A stretch of 64,000 nucleotides of DNA from an uncultured Opitutia bacterium (GCA_937136395.1 CAKZOI010000022.1:1-64000); one strand, 5' to 3'; shown: positions 17,996 to 29,877, numbered from the stretch's first letter. Translations and numbers: made by a program. The notes: generated by a model not told the origin, from the sequence alone.

Positions 17996-19318
17996 ATGGC
18001 GGATCTACCCCAAGACATTATTCGAATCAAGCGCGACGGCCGGGCCCTATCGAAGGGGCAGATTGAACAATTTGTCGCAGGCGTAGTCTCGGGTGAGTTT
18101 CGTGATTATCAGGCAAGTGCATTGCTCATGGCGATTGTGTTGAAAGGCATGACGGCGGAAGAAACGGCCCACTTGACGGATGCGATGATGCGTTCGGGGC
18201 GCGTGCTTGCATTACCTGAGGTTCAACGACCGAAGGTCGACAAGCATTCGACAGGTGGGGTGGGTGATAAAGTTTCCCTAATCCTTGCGCCACTTGCTGC
18301 GGCGTGTGGTTTATGTGTGCCAATGATGAGTGGGCGAGGATTGGGGCATACGGGAGGCACGCTCGATAAATTGGAAGCGATCCCTGGCTTCACCGTGTCG
18401 CTCGATGATCCGGCGTATCGTGCGCAACTGCTGAAAATTCATCAAGCCATGATCGGGCAGTCGGCAGATATGGTGCCAGCGGATCGTAAGCTCTATGCCT
18501 TACGCGATGTCACCTCTACGGTCGAGAGTGTGCCACTGATTTGTGCGAGTATTTTAAGTAAGAAGCTCGCCGAAGGTATCGACGCTCTGGTGCTAGATGT
18601 GAAGTGTGGCAGTGGAGCATTTATGAAGACCGAAGCGGATGCGCGCAACTTAGCGGAATCACTTGTGCGCATTAGTTCGGCGATGGGTAAGCCGACCACC
18701 GCTTTGCTCACACGGATGGATGCACCGCTTGGCCTTGCGGTGGGCAATGCACTGGAAGTGAACGAAGCGATTGCTTGTTTGAAGGGTGAGGGCCCGCAAG
18801 ATTTAATGGAAGTGACCTATGCGCTCACTGCTGAGATGTTACTCCTCGGCGGGCTATATACGGACCGGGATACGGCGCGAGCGCGCTTGGAAGCCGCTAT
18901 TGCAGACGGCTCTGCATTGCGTGCATTTAGGGAGCTTGTCGCGGCGCAAGGGGGCGATCCACGAATCATTGATGAGCCTAGCCGATTGCCGGTTGCGCCG
19001 CACACGCATGATGTTTGCTATCCGTCAGAGACGCCTGCATTTGTCGAGTCGATCGATGCGCTGAGTATCGGCGAGGCAGCACGTTTACTCGGCGCAGGGC
19101 GGGCGCATGCGGATGCGGAAATTGACCTCTCTGTCGGGATTGAGTTGATGAAGAAGCCTGGCGATTCGGTGGTTACAGGTGAGCCGATCTGCCGTGTTTA
19201 TTATAGTCAACCCGATGAGCTTGCTGCCGCCTTGAAGCGTATAGAAAACGCATTTACTTTTTCACCTAACGCGCCTGCGATTCCAGCATTGGTAGTCGAC
19301 CGTATTTTCAGTCATTAA
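17996..19318 (+). CDS. deoA: Thymidine / pyrimidine-nucleoside phosphorylase
   Basis: Phosphorolysis of thymidine, deoxyuridine or uridine to base and (deoxy)ribose 1-phosphate. The ATG at 17996 (MADLPQDIIRIKRDGRAL) is preferred to a TTG three codons earlier. Motifs: VDKHSTGGVGDKVSL for phosphate, MSGRGLGHTGGTLDKLE (the family signature), LVLDVKCGSGAFMKT, and a C-terminal dimerisation region with GIELMKKPGDSVVTGEPICR. 440 residues, the normal length. It is followed at 6 bp by PNP and then by upp, making a nucleoside salvage set. Whether it is the thymidine-specific enzyme or the broader pyrimidine-nucleoside phosphorylase cannot be decided by eye. Confidence 0.92.
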   Translation: MADLPQDIIRIKRDGRALSKGQIEQFVAGVVSGEFRDYQASALLMAIVLKGMTAEETAHLTDAMMRSGRVLALPEVQRPKVDKHSTGGVGDKVSLILAPLAAACGLCVPMMSGRGLGHTGGTLDKLEAIPGFTVSLDDPAYRAQLLKIHQAMIGQSADMVPADRKLYALRDVTSTVESVPLICASILSKKLAEGIDALVLDVKCGSGAFMKTEADARNLAESLVRISSAMGKPTTALLTRMDAPLGLAVGNALEVNEAIACLKGEGPQDLMEVTYALTAEMLLLGGLYTDRDTARARLEAAIADGSALRAFRELVAAQGGDPRIIDEPSRLPVAPHTHDVCYPSETPAFVESIDALSIGEAARLLGAGRAHADAEIDLSVGIELMKKPGDSVVTGEPICRVYYSQPDELAAALKRIENAFTFSPNAPAIPALVVDRIFSH

Positions 19319-19324
19319 ACGATT

Positions 19325-20122
19325 ATGCAAGATTCACAAATACCCACCGAGCTCACGGAGTTTAAGCCAGAAGTCGGACTCATCTTAGGCTCAGGTTTGG
19401 GCTTTTTTGCTGACGACCGAATCGAAGTCGCAGGCCGCATACCCTATGGCGAAATGGATGGGTTCCCTGTATCCACAGTTCCAGGACATGTGGGGCAATT
19501 TGTTTATGGGCACTTAGATGGAAAGCGTGTGATATGTATGCAAGGGCGCTTTCATTATTATGAAGGTTATACGATGCAGCAGCTGACGATGCCGATCCGC
19601 TTGATGGCTAAGGTTGGAGTGCACACGCTCTTCGTTACGAATGCCGCAGGCGGCATTAATCGTAGCTACACTCCTGGTGACTTTATGTTGCTCAGCGATC
19701 ATATTAACTTTCTTGGCACCAATCCTCTCATCGGGGCACACTCCGGAGAAGGTGTGCGCTTTCCAGATATGACTGCGGTCTATGATGCGGATCTACGCTC
19801 GATCATTCGCACATGGGCGGCGACTAAAGGAATCGAATTAAAAGAAGGCGTTTATCTTGCGACGACTGGACCCAGCTTTGAGACGCCCGCCGAGATTCGC
19901 GCGTTTGCGCATTTAGGCGCAGACGCCGTTGGCATGTCCACCGTGCCGGAAGCCATCGTCGCTCGCCAGCTTGGTTTGCGTGTGATCGGTATTTCCTGTA
20001 TCACTAACGCTGCCGCAGGTATTTCACAATCGTTACTGACACACGAAGAAGTGTCTGAAACTGCCGACCGCGTGCGACCACAGTTTGCCGAACTACTCGC
20101 CAGTTCGGTCGCCCTCGCGTAG
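19325..20122 (+). CDS. punA: Purine-nucleoside phosphorylase (trimeric type)
   Basis: 265 residues. Motifs of the low-molecular-mass trimeric PNP family are in order: LILGSGLG, VPGHVGQFVYG, MQGRFHYYEGYTMQQLTMPI, LFVTNAAGGINRSYTPGDFM, DHINFLGTNPL, and GPSFETPAEIRAFAHLGADAVGMSTVPEAI, the last holding the Glu and Met of the base site. The CITNAAAGIS block gives the catalytic Asn. It probably acts on inosine and guanosine. It lies 6 bp after the pyrimidine phosphorylase gene, so both are in one transcript. Confidence 0.95.
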   Translation: MQDSQIPTELTEFKPEVGLILGSGLGFFADDRIEVAGRIPYGEMDGFPVSTVPGHVGQFVYGHLDGKRVICMQGRFHYYEGYTMQQLTMPIRLMAKVGVHTLFVTNAAGGINRSYTPGDFMLLSDHINFLGTNPLIGAHSGEGVRFPDMTAVYDADLRSIIRTWAATKGIELKEGVYLATTGPSFETPAEIRAFAHLGADAVGMSTVPEAIVARQLGLRVIGISCITNAAAGISQSLLTHEEVSETADRVRPQFAELLASSVALA

Positions 20123-20232
20123 AGAATCGAGTATTACTGGGCCGATGAATCTCCAGCTCACCGCCCCTATCTTGACCAAAGAAATTACATTGTTTTTAAT
20201 TCCCAGCCCTGACTCTTGAACCCTTTTTATAC

Positions 20233-20853
20233 ATGTCTATTGAGCTCTCCAGTCATCCGCTAGTTCGTCATCATATTACTATCCTTCGTGACTGTGAAAC
20301 TCACGCCGACGATTTTCGCCGTGCGTGCACAGGCATCACCAATGTGTTGATGATGGAGGCCGCTAAGCAATTAGAGCTGGAGACGTTCTCGGTGCAGACG
20401 CCTCTAGAAAAGACAGATGGTGCACGCATTACAGGTGATGTTGTCTTTGTGCCCATCTTACGCGCTGGGCTAGGGATGCTCGATGCAGCGATGGCAACCG
20501 TGCCGAGCGCAAGTGTTGGTTACATTGGTCTTGAGCGCGATGAAGCGACTGCTGAAGCCAGTTGCTATTATTCGAAAATGCCCGAGCTCGGTGCTGCGCA
20601 GATTGTCTACGTGCTCGATCCCATGCTGGCGACAGGAGGCTCCGCGATCCAAACGATTGAGCGAATCAAAGCCGATGGCGCAACGCGTGTATCGATGGTA
20701 TGTATTATCGCTGCTCCCGAAGGGATTGCCGCATTGCAAGAAGCTCATCCCGATGTGACCATCATGACCGGAGTGATTGATCGTGGATTAGACGACAATA
20801 AATACATCCGCCCTGGTTTAGGTGACTTTGGCGATCGTTTGTTTCGAACCTAG
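20233..20853 (+). CDS. upp: Uracil phosphoribosyltransferase
   Basis: Makes UMP from uracil and PRPP. 206 residues. [14 protein letters not shown] at the N-terminus, [22 protein letters not shown]-like core and the PRPP loop [18 protein letters not shown] are all diagnostic, with [12 protein letters not shown] closing the protein in the uracil-binding region. It lies 110 bp after PNP and completes the nucleoside salvage set: the phosphorylase frees uracil and this enzyme recovers it. Confidence 0.95.
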   Translation: MSIELSSHPLVRHHITILRDCETHADDFRRACTGITNVLMMEAAKQLELETFSVQTPLEKTDGARITGDVVFVPILRAGLGMLDAAMATVPSASVGYIGLERDEATAEASCYYSKMPELGAAQIVYVLDPMLATGGSAIQTIERIKADGATRVSMVCIIAAPEGIAALQEAHPDVTIMTGVIDRGLDDNKYIRPGLGDFGDRLFRT

Positions 20854-20924
20854 TGAGTTCTTTCAACGACGATGCCTTATACGAGTTGGTGCGTGCCGCG
20901 CCGCAGCTTTTAAGCCCTGTGTGC

Positions 20925-21878
20925 TTAATCTCTAGTGGTGAGTTTTGCGATCAGGTAGTCGGTCGGGCTTTTATGGCGGATGCCTGTCGCGCCAGGGTAG
21001 ACGACCTCGCAGTCTATTCCAAGTTCAGTGCAACGCTCTTGAAGTTTGACGCCGAAGTTCGCGGTATGTGTGGGGTCTTTTTGCTGTTTTCCGATCGCTG
21101 GCGCGGCTTTGAAAATCATGTAGACTGGTGGGTCGTCAGCACTCACCAATGCATAGGGCGAATACTCGGCGATCCATTGTAAGATGCTCTCTCGTTCTTC
21201 TAGAAATTGAGCGAAGTTTTTCTTCCCGAAAGCATGGCCGCCGTATCGACTGTTTGGCGTCCATTCGACCATTTGTTGAGGGTCCAAAGTTGTCTGTGGG
21301 CCGACAACGGCCGCGCAGTAGAGCCTTGTGGATTCGCGCGCGATGGGGTCCTTGCTGTTGGGATCTGCGAGGTCGTCGTGATAGGCGAGCCAGAGGCTAG
21401 AGCAGCCGCCTGCAGAACCACCCGCTGCGCCTATACGGGTCTTATCAATGTTCCATTCATCCGCTTGACTGCGGACAAATTGAAGTGCGCGTGCTGCATC
21501 GTGCAACGGAGCTTTGACCCGTGGGACGACGTCTTTAGAATGTTTCATCAAGCGGTAATTGATGGCGACAACTGAGATGCCCGCATCGAGCAGTGCTTGG
21601 GTGTCGGCAAAGCGATGTAGCCGCTCTTTGCTACCGCCGCTCCACCCACCGCCGTGGATCACAAAAACTAAAGGAGTGGGCTTGTCTGATTCGGCTTTCC
21701 AGAAGTCGAGAATGTGTCGCTCGTGCTCACCATAGCGGACGCCTGACAGAGTCGCTTTGGGCACGGAGCTGTCATAGACTTCTGCTTTTGTCGCGGGCGT
21801 GGGTGATTGCGCAAACGCTTCAGGCGTCAGTGTGAGTATACTAGCAAGACAGTAGGCAACTACAGATTGAATTTTCAT
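20925..21878 (-). CDS. Secreted alpha/beta hydrolase (esterase/lipase-like)
   Basis: The ATG at 21878 (MKIQSVVAYCLASILTLTP) gives a signal peptide ending near AFAQSP and is preferred to the earlier ATG at 21953. The mature protein shows the HGGGW oxyanion motif (VFVIHGGGWSGGSK) and a nucleophile elbow GAAGGSAGGCSSLW with Ser in the GxSxG position, plus PVYMIFKAAP near the acid residue. Family: BD-FAE/esterase-like alpha/beta hydrolases, commonly acting on carbohydrate acetyl esters in this phylum; the substrate here is unknown. It is a monocistronic gene converging on upp. Confidence 0.82.
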   Translation of the reverse strand: MKIQSVVAYCLASILTLTPEAFAQSPTPATKAEVYDSSVPKATLSGVRYGEHERHILDFWKAESDKPTPLVFVIHGGGWSGGSKERLHRFADTQALLDAGISVVAINYRLMKHSKDVVPRVKAPLHDAARALQFVRSQADEWNIDKTRIGAAGGSAGGCSSLWLAYHDDLADPNSKDPIARESTRLYCAAVVGPQTTLDPQQMVEWTPNSRYGGHAFGKKNFAQFLEERESILQWIAEYSPYALVSADDPPVYMIFKAAPAIGKQQKDPTHTANFGVKLQERCTELGIDCEVVYPGATGIRHKSPTDYLIAKLTTRD

Positions 21879-22007
21879 GATGAATCCTTGCTCTGGGGTG
21901 AGGTTGAATGATTCGATATCGCTCGTTCGGCAAAACCGATATGCTTGGTGCACGAGTTAGACAGTGCTCATTTATGCGCATTTGGCAACAGCTAGTCTGC
22001 AAAGCCC

Positions 22008-22370
22008 TCAGCTACAGCCTAGGCTAGTGCCGCAGTTTAAACAGCAAGCGCAGGTGCCTGTTACTTTGACTTTGCCACTGCCACACTCAGGGTAAGTAAG
22101 GTTACCTTCGCTTTGGGTTAAGAACTCGAGTTGGGCTTTATCCACTTTGGGGACTTCGATGTCGTCTTGTTTAAAGATCGCTTGCCCCTTGTCGTCGGTG
22201 ATCTCGGCACTACGTATCGACCACGTTTGTTCATCGTATGGGTGAACTGAATCGGATGAGAAAACACGAGGAATTTCAAGGGAGTAAGGGGCTTTGCTTG
22301 GGGTGGTGGCGTCGTCTTTAGGTATGATGGTTGTTTGCTTGTTTGATGCTATATGTGGTGTCGGTTTTAT
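22008..22370 (-). pseudogene. nrdJ: Fossil of B12-dependent ribonucleotide reductase NrdJ (both ends joined)
   Basis: The minus strand is open for 120 codons from 22370 to a TGA at 22008-22010, with an in-frame TAG just upstream and no ATG, GTG or TTG in the early part. The first ~74 codons contain PRVFSSDSVHPYDEQTWSIR and GQAIFKQDDIEVP, which resemble the N-terminus of class II (adenosylcobalamin) ribonucleotide reductases. At about 22148 this joins, in frame, a C-terminal zinc-binding tail ECGSGKVKVTGTCACCLNCG ending TSLGCS, as in NrdJ C-termini. About 1,000 central residues are missing, including all catalytic cysteines. One zinc-site Cys appears changed to Tyr (LTYPECG). Recognition is by memory of the family; no alignment was run. 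Confidence 0.68.
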
Positions 22371-22702
22371 CTATTTTTACTATATGTAGTTTAAGGTGCC
22401 TGCGCTGCCCTAGAAAACCACGAATAAATTTCCGCAGTTCTAATGTTATGAGCGGACGTTTTGGAGACGATTAAGAAGCTTTTAGTTTACAGCGGACTTT
22501 CTGTGGAGTCCTCAAAGAGTCGACTTCGTATCGCATCAGTGCGATATGAGTCGCTTACTGGATTTCGATGCTTTCCTTCACTCAAAGCACAAAATCGGTA
22601 GAGTGCTTGATCTCAATGCGGCTTGGTATTAACCCTATTTACACTACTTCGGGTCCTTGTTGGTCCGAGCCTCATCCACTCTTCTTACGCAAATCTACCC
22701 TT
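22371..22702. other. Intergenic region before the Tat oxidoreductase gene
   Basis: 332 bp without a supportable gene. The only structure seen is a small hairpin at 22529-22546 (TATCGCA and TGCGATA across TCAG). An in-frame extension of the next gene upstream to 22568 exists, but it would bury the Tat signal, so it is treated as non-coding. Confidence 0.4.
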
Positions 22703-23998
22703 ATGAGCGATCCGACCCGCCGCACCTTCCTTAAAGCAGCCGCATTTACCATTGGTATGCCGACAATTATTCCAGCTAGTGTGCTGGGCAAAAACGGTGC
22801 AGTTGCACCGAGTAATCGAATTGTCTTAGGCGCCGTAGGTCTCGGTGGTCGGGGGCGCAAAGTGCTCGACTGTTTTCTTAGCCAGCCAGACCTGCAGTTT
22901 GTCGCCGTCGCCGATGTTCAAGCTGAACGTGCGCAGCGCGTTCGCCGTATGGCGATGGAAAAATATGCTTACGACGACTGCTACACGACTTCCGATATGT
23001 TTGAAATCTTTCAACGTAAAGATATCGATGCGGTTCTCACAGCGACAGGTGATCGTTGGCATGCACTGGTCTCGATTCTCGCGGCTAAAGCAGGCAAAGA
23101 TATCTACTGCGAGAAGCCCTGCAGTATGACGATACGTGAGAGCCAAGAACTTGCTGACACGACCAACCATTATAAGCGTGTCTTTCAAGCCGGCACACAA
23201 CGCCGCAATATTGATAACTTTAGTTTCGCTGCCAAACTTGCTCGTAGCGGTCAACTCGGCCAGATTCATACGGTTCATGCCTCCATACTTGAACTAAAGC
23301 CAAACAAAGAATGGCTCCCAGAACAACCATTGCCCGATCCTGCTGTTTGCGACTGGGATCGATGGCTCGGCCCCGCTCCATGGCGCCCCTATAATAAAGC
23401 CTACGTTCAAAGACATTGGCGTGGCCATTACGACTTTCATGCAGGTGCTGGCTTGCCTGATTGGGGCGCACACACTGTCGACCTTTGCCAGTGGGCTGCC
23501 AATGCCGACGAGACCATGCCGAATCGATTCGAATACAATGGCAACACGATCACCGGTTATTACACAAACGGCGTGAAACTCGTGATGCGACTTGGTGGCT
23601 TTAAAGGCGAAGGCGATTGGGTCGTGCCTGGCACTTGCCCTGTGCGCTTCGAAGGCGATGAAGGTTGGGTGGAAACTGCCGACACTGGCGAGATTGCTGC
23701 CAGTGCCGACTCGCTGCTCGTTGGACAGCCCGCCGCCAATATCAATGGCTTAAGCGCGCTTCAGCACGTCCGTGATTTTCTAGACTGTGTGAAATCCAGA
23801 GAGGCCCCTGCAGCAAATGCAGACGTCACTCGACACGGCCATATCGCCTCTCACGCCGCCGCCATCGGTTGGCAGCTCGGGCGCGATGAGATACATTTTG
23901 ATCCAGAGACCGAAGCCTTCATCAATGACGACGAAGCCAACCGTATGTGCAGCAAAGAGCGCCGCGCTCCTTGGAATCCGTCATCACGCTTGGTTTGA
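22703..23998 (+). CDS. Tat-exported Gfo/Idh/MocA-family oxidoreductase
   Basis: NAD(P)-dependent sugar or cyclitol oxidoreductase family. The ATG at 22703 begins MSDPTRRTFLKAAAF, a twin-arginine signal (RRTFLK), with a cleavage region near IIPASVLG. The Rossmann motif AVGLGGRGRKVLD follows at about residue 46, then the family Lys-Pro motif YCEKPCSM. The C-terminal half has the extra domain of the long periplasmic subtype (DWGAHTVDLCQWA). 431 residues. The substrate is unknown. It is not in an obvious operon: the NrdJ fossil is upstream and a repeat-filled gap is downstream. Confidence 0.88.
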   Translation: MSDPTRRTFLKAAAFTIGMPTIIPASVLGKNGAVAPSNRIVLGAVGLGGRGRKVLDCFLSQPDLQFVAVADVQAERAQRVRRMAMEKYAYDDCYTTSDMFEIFQRKDIDAVLTATGDRWHALVSILAAKAGKDIYCEKPCSMTIRESQELADTTNHYKRVFQAGTQRRNIDNFSFAAKLARSGQLGQIHTVHASILELKPNKEWLPEQPLPDPAVCDWDRWLGPAPWRPYNKAYVQRHWRGHYDFHAGAGLPDWGAHTVDLCQWAANADETMPNRFEYNGNTITGYYTNGVKLVMRLGGFKGEGDWVVPGTCPVRFEGDEGWVETADTGEIAASADSLLVGQPAANINGLSALQHVRDFLDCVKSREAPAANADVTRHGHIASHAAAIGWQLGRDEIHFDPETEAFINDDEANRMCSKERRAPWNPSSRLV

Positions 23999-24092
23999 TG
24001 GTAAAGAAGTAAACCACTGAAGGTTAGCTTTGGATTCCCATTGCTTGTTTCGTGTTTTTAGTGCCTTTCGTGGTTGAAAATACCTAGGAGAC

Positions 24093-24139
24093 GTGGCGCT
24101 CGGGGACGTGCGCCGCTACCTTTGCTGCTCGGACGCCAC
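24093..24139. repeat. Dispersed palindromic repeat, GTGGCGCTCGG...CGCCAC type
   Basis: Unit bounded by GTGGCG and CGCCAC with GACGTGCGCCGCTACCTTTG inside. Related copies are at 49512-49579 (longer) and, as fragments, around 30402-30462 and 51926-51957. All are intergenic. Upstream, at about 24013-24075, AACCACTGA and TTCGTGGTTGA form a second, degenerate inverted pair. Together these fill most of the 295-bp gap between the oxidoreductase and the pseudouridine synthase gene. Confidence 0.7.
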
Positions 24140-24293
24140 GGTGGACTGCAGTGTGACTTGTGAGTGGTTTCTACGTTCCTGCCTTTCTTACAAATCGATG
24201 AAATTGTCTCAATTTTTTTGAGCGGGGCTCTTGGAGGTGATGAAGAAAGAGTTGTCCTTTTCATAATATCTGCGAACGATTGGTAGTCTCTAT

Positions 24294-25205
24294 ATGTCAA
24301 ATCTGGCTCAAATCGATGAATTACCACTCGCTCAGGGTGTGACTGTGATCACTTCAAACGAAGATGGTCTCGTCGCGTTGGATAAGCCTGTAGGTGTATT
24401 ATCTCACCCTAATTCAGATCGAGATATCAAACGCTCTTTGTTAAAGGCGACTTACGACTACGATGGTGAAGTGTTTATCTGGCAGGATACATCGGGTGTC
24501 GAGAAGCGTGCTTGGCTGATTAATCGTCTCGATTCTTCAACTTCGGGTGTGATCTTACTCGCGCTCAATCCAGAGGTGAATGCGATTGTTAAGGAGTGTT
24601 TTGCCACGCATAAGGTGAACAAGGTCTATTACGCACTGGTTAAAAAAACGCCGGGTAAGCCTGTAGGCGTCTGGAATGATGTGCTTCTTAAGGATCGGCA
24701 CAATGGCGCACGGGTGATCAAGAAAGCTCAAAGTATACCAGCTAAGGCGCGCTATCAAGTCGTGCGCACGCCGATCGGGGGCTTCCCGATCTGTCTTTTG
24801 AAATTGATGCCGGTGACGGGGCGCACGCACCAACTACGTGTGCAGTGTGCGAAGCATGGTCACCCAATTGTGGGGGATCGGACGTATGGTAGCTTTAGCT
24901 TCAATCGGGAGGTGGCACATGAGACGAGCCAGAAGCGTATGATGCTCCATTCGTGTGAGACAGTCGTGAATTATGCCTTCAAAGGTAAATTGCGGGTGTT
25001 TAGCGCCAAATCAGAATTACCCGAGGCATTCCAGGAGGTCATGGGTTTTCGCCCAGGGCTCAGCCATGGGCGTCCGCAACCTCAAGCGATTAAAAAACCG
25101 GTTCCCAATAAGATCGTTCGACCGACTCCTCCTACGTTGAGTGGGGAGAGCCCCAGTCAGCGCCTCAAAAACAAAGCGCTCGCCCAGCGTCGTTTTAAAC
25201 ATTGA
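24294..25205 (+). CDS. RluA-family RNA pseudouridine synthase
   Basis: 303 residues. GLVALDKPVGVLSHPNSD opens the catalytic fold, and WLINRLDSSTSGVILLAL carries the catalytic Asp in the RLD motif. MPVTGRTHQLRVQCAKHGHPIVGD is the usual RTHQLR block. There is no N-terminal S4 domain, and a basic C-terminal tail of about 45 residues (ending KNKALAQRRFKH) may help RNA binding. The modified uridine cannot be named. The small gene downstream begins 116 bp later. Confidence 0.9.
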   Translation: MSNLAQIDELPLAQGVTVITSNEDGLVALDKPVGVLSHPNSDRDIKRSLLKATYDYDGEVFIWQDTSGVEKRAWLINRLDSSTSGVILLALNPEVNAIVKECFATHKVNKVYYALVKKTPGKPVGVWNDVLLKDRHNGARVIKKAQSIPAKARYQVVRTPIGGFPICLLKLMPVTGRTHQLRVQCAKHGHPIVGDRTYGSFSFNREVAHETSQKRMMLHSCETVVNYAFKGKLRVFSAKSELPEAFQEVMGFRPGLSHGRPQPQAIKKPVPNKIVRPTPPTLSGESPSQRLKNKALAQRRFKH

Positions 25206-25321
25206 GGGGCGGGTTCCTTCGGGCTGTAAAGAAGTCGTTTGATCGTATCATCTGCAGCTATGGACATTTTTATCTGCCCTTTAGGTTTGAAGCTTTGCGC
25301 AGACTCTTTTTGCTCGTCGTT

Positions 25322-25744
25322 ATGAATTTAGAAGCTGCGATCCAACGTATTCAGAAATCATTTGCAAAACTTGACGAAGCTTATGGTCGAGCGGTTTTTG
25401 ACGAAATTGCCGTGGTCGGTATAGCTGGTAGTGAGTTGAAACTGTATCATTACGCAGGACCGCGTGAGGCAGAGTTTATGTCGGATTTTGCTGATGATAG
25501 TCGTTCGTTGCGCAAAGAGCTGACGGCGGAGCAATCCGCCAATGGGGGCGAATTCAGTTTTACGCGCGAAGGTGATGGCGCTGGGATCGATGCGTATATC
25601 TGTTTGGGACCAGAGGTTTACTTGTTCTGTAACAATACAGAAAAATCGATGTCAGAGGTGACAGCGGATCCCGCATGGTTCAACGCGCAAGGCGAGTTTC
25701 TAAACGCGAGTCAGTTTTTCGCGGTGGATCCCTTGTCGATTTAG
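25322..25744 (+). CDS. Conserved hypothetical protein, 140 residues
   Basis: The ATG at 25322 (MNLEAAIQRIQKSFAKLDE) is preferred; a longer frame starting with TTG at 25202 would overlap the pseudouridine synthase stop and has no support. The protein is acidic, without signal peptide or membrane helix. Segments such as DEIAVVGIAGSELKLYHYAG and GIDAYICLGPEVYLFCNN suggest an alternating alpha/beta fold. No family was recognised. It converges on the ion channel gene at a 31-bp gap. Confidence 0.6.
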   Translation: MNLEAAIQRIQKSFAKLDEAYGRAVFDEIAVVGIAGSELKLYHYAGPREAEFMSDFADDSRSLRKELTAEQSANGGEFSFTREGDGAGIDAYICLGPEVYLFCNNTEKSMSEVTADPAWFNAQGEFLNASQFFAVDPLSI

Positions 25745-25775
25745 TTAATGCATGAATCGGTTTGCTGTTAGCCGT

Positions 25776-26687
<912 letters not shown>

Positions 26688-26780
26688 GATGGTGGCTGAA
26701 TTGGCTGAATAAGATACAGCCCCCGTTCGTTTTCAAGCCATGAACGGAGGAATTGGCGTGGCATTGTTCGGTTGTATTTT

Positions 26781-26931
26781 GGTAGGGTCGCCTCGCCGAG
26801 GCGACCGTTTGCCCTCTGGTAACGATTCGCCAAAAGATTTTGAATGGCCGTTTTGTAGAGTTGGATAATCCACATTCTATAGGTATTCGCTGCTTGTTGC
26901 CGAACGGTCGCCTCGGCGAGGCGACCCCACC
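26781..26931. repeat. 151-bp element with palindromic, mutually inverted ends
   Basis: GGTCGCCTCG-C-CGAGGCGACC lies at the left end (within 26781-26810) and GGTCGCCTCG-G-CGAGGCGACC at the right (within 26901-26931). Each end is itself a near-perfect palindrome, and with their flanks (AGGGTCG...CGTTTG; CGAACGG...CCCCACC) they are also inverted copies of each other over about 28 bp. The interior (about 90 bp) has no gene. This is the organisation of a small non-autonomous element or a repetitive extragenic palindrome pair. Confidence 0.65.
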
Positions 26932-27021
26932 TCTTGTAAGGGCTTAAATTATCCTAAAGGTAGTGCCATTCAAGACACACCTGCGCTACCGGATCAAACA
27001 ATACTAGAAATGGTATAAGCC

Positions 27022-27203
27022 GAATGGCGCTAACTTAAGCGATTCGGGCCTAAAGTTGTAGGGCTTTTGCTTGCGAAGTGCCGCAGTTCACAGGTCGAGT
27101 TCTATCGGCGTTGTCATGGCATCGAGCGATGCTCGAGCCCTACATATAAATCGATGTTCAATCCATGTGCAGTGTTGTTTTGGTGCTTAAGTTAGCGTCA
27201 TTC
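27022..27203. mobile_element. MITE copy 1 (182 bp)
   Basis: Begins GAATGGCGCTAACTTAAGC and ends GCTTAAGTTAGCGTCATTC, terminal inverted repeats of 19 bp with one mismatch. The same element recurs at 30480-30661 with the same length and about 90% identity by eye. It carries no reading frame of note, has an inner inverted pair (TGTAGGGC and GAGCCCTAC), and lies in intergenic DNA beside pnp. No clear target-site duplication was seen at either copy. It is probably mobilised by the transposase of an insertion sequence located elsewhere. Confidence 0.82.
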
Positions 27204-27211
27204 ACGATGAA

Positions 27212-27245
<34 letters not shown>

Positions 27246-27300
27246 GGTTAAACGATTCTAGATAGAGGGTAGGGATTGATATTCTAATTAATCCGCTGAC

Positions 27301-27327
27301 GGCTCGTTAGGGATAACGAGCCCTACC
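27301..27327. repeat. GGCTCGTT-AGGGAT-AACGAGCC hairpin repeat, copy 1
   Basis: Perfect 8-bp inverted repeat with a six-base AGGGAT loop followed by CTACC, directly after the pnp stop codon. A second copy at 32719-32746 has GGTTCGTT-AGGGAT-AACGAACC: the C-G pair at the third stem position is replaced by T-A, so pairing is preserved. It may be an RNA 3'-end structure or an extragenic palindrome. Confidence 0.65.
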
Positions 27328-27330
27328 TAA

Positions 27331-29487
<2,157 letters not shown>

Positions 29488-29877
29488 ACTATTTTGTTTT
29501 GCTTTATGCATTCAACGGCAGTTCGGGGATTGGACCCTACATTTGCCGCTCGCAGCTCAAATCGGTTGAGCTGCTCCGGGAAAAGTTGTTTGAAAAGCTG
29601 AAATGCTAAAAAACGGAAACGCTGAAATCTCGTCGGTGAGAAGCGCTGAAGTCCTAGTTAGCTATTATTCGTGATTAAGTGAGGCTTAGGCCATCCGTCT
29701 TAATCTTACTCCTAATCGTAATCCTCGGGTTGAGGTAGGATTACGATTAAGATTATGATTAAGAGCGAGTAGCGGGGTGGGGTTTGAGGTGTTTTAGTAA
29801 ATCTGGACCCGCCTTCGCTAAAGCTTCGGCGTGGTGTATTATTGGCAGCATCACTAAAGCGCTGGCCAATAATCAAA
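29488..29877. other. Spacer between rpsO and pnp with a large inverted repeat
   Basis: 390 bp without a gene. Around 29697-29765, CTTAATCTTACTCCTAATCG... and its complement ...CGATTAAGATTATGATTAAG form an imperfect inverted repeat of about 30 bp per arm, with CCTCGGGTTGAGG at the tip. In other bacteria the pnp leader carries a long hairpin cut by RNase III, by which PNPase represses itself; this arm pair could be comparable, but the position is over 200 bp upstream of the pnp start. Short repeated phrases (GCTGAAATGC, CGCTGAAATC) lie at 29595-29650. Confidence 0.45.

Noticed and set aside
20853-21182. Plus-strand frame starting at the upp stop codon
   Set aside because: Most of it is antisense to the esterase gene and nothing in it resembles a known protein.
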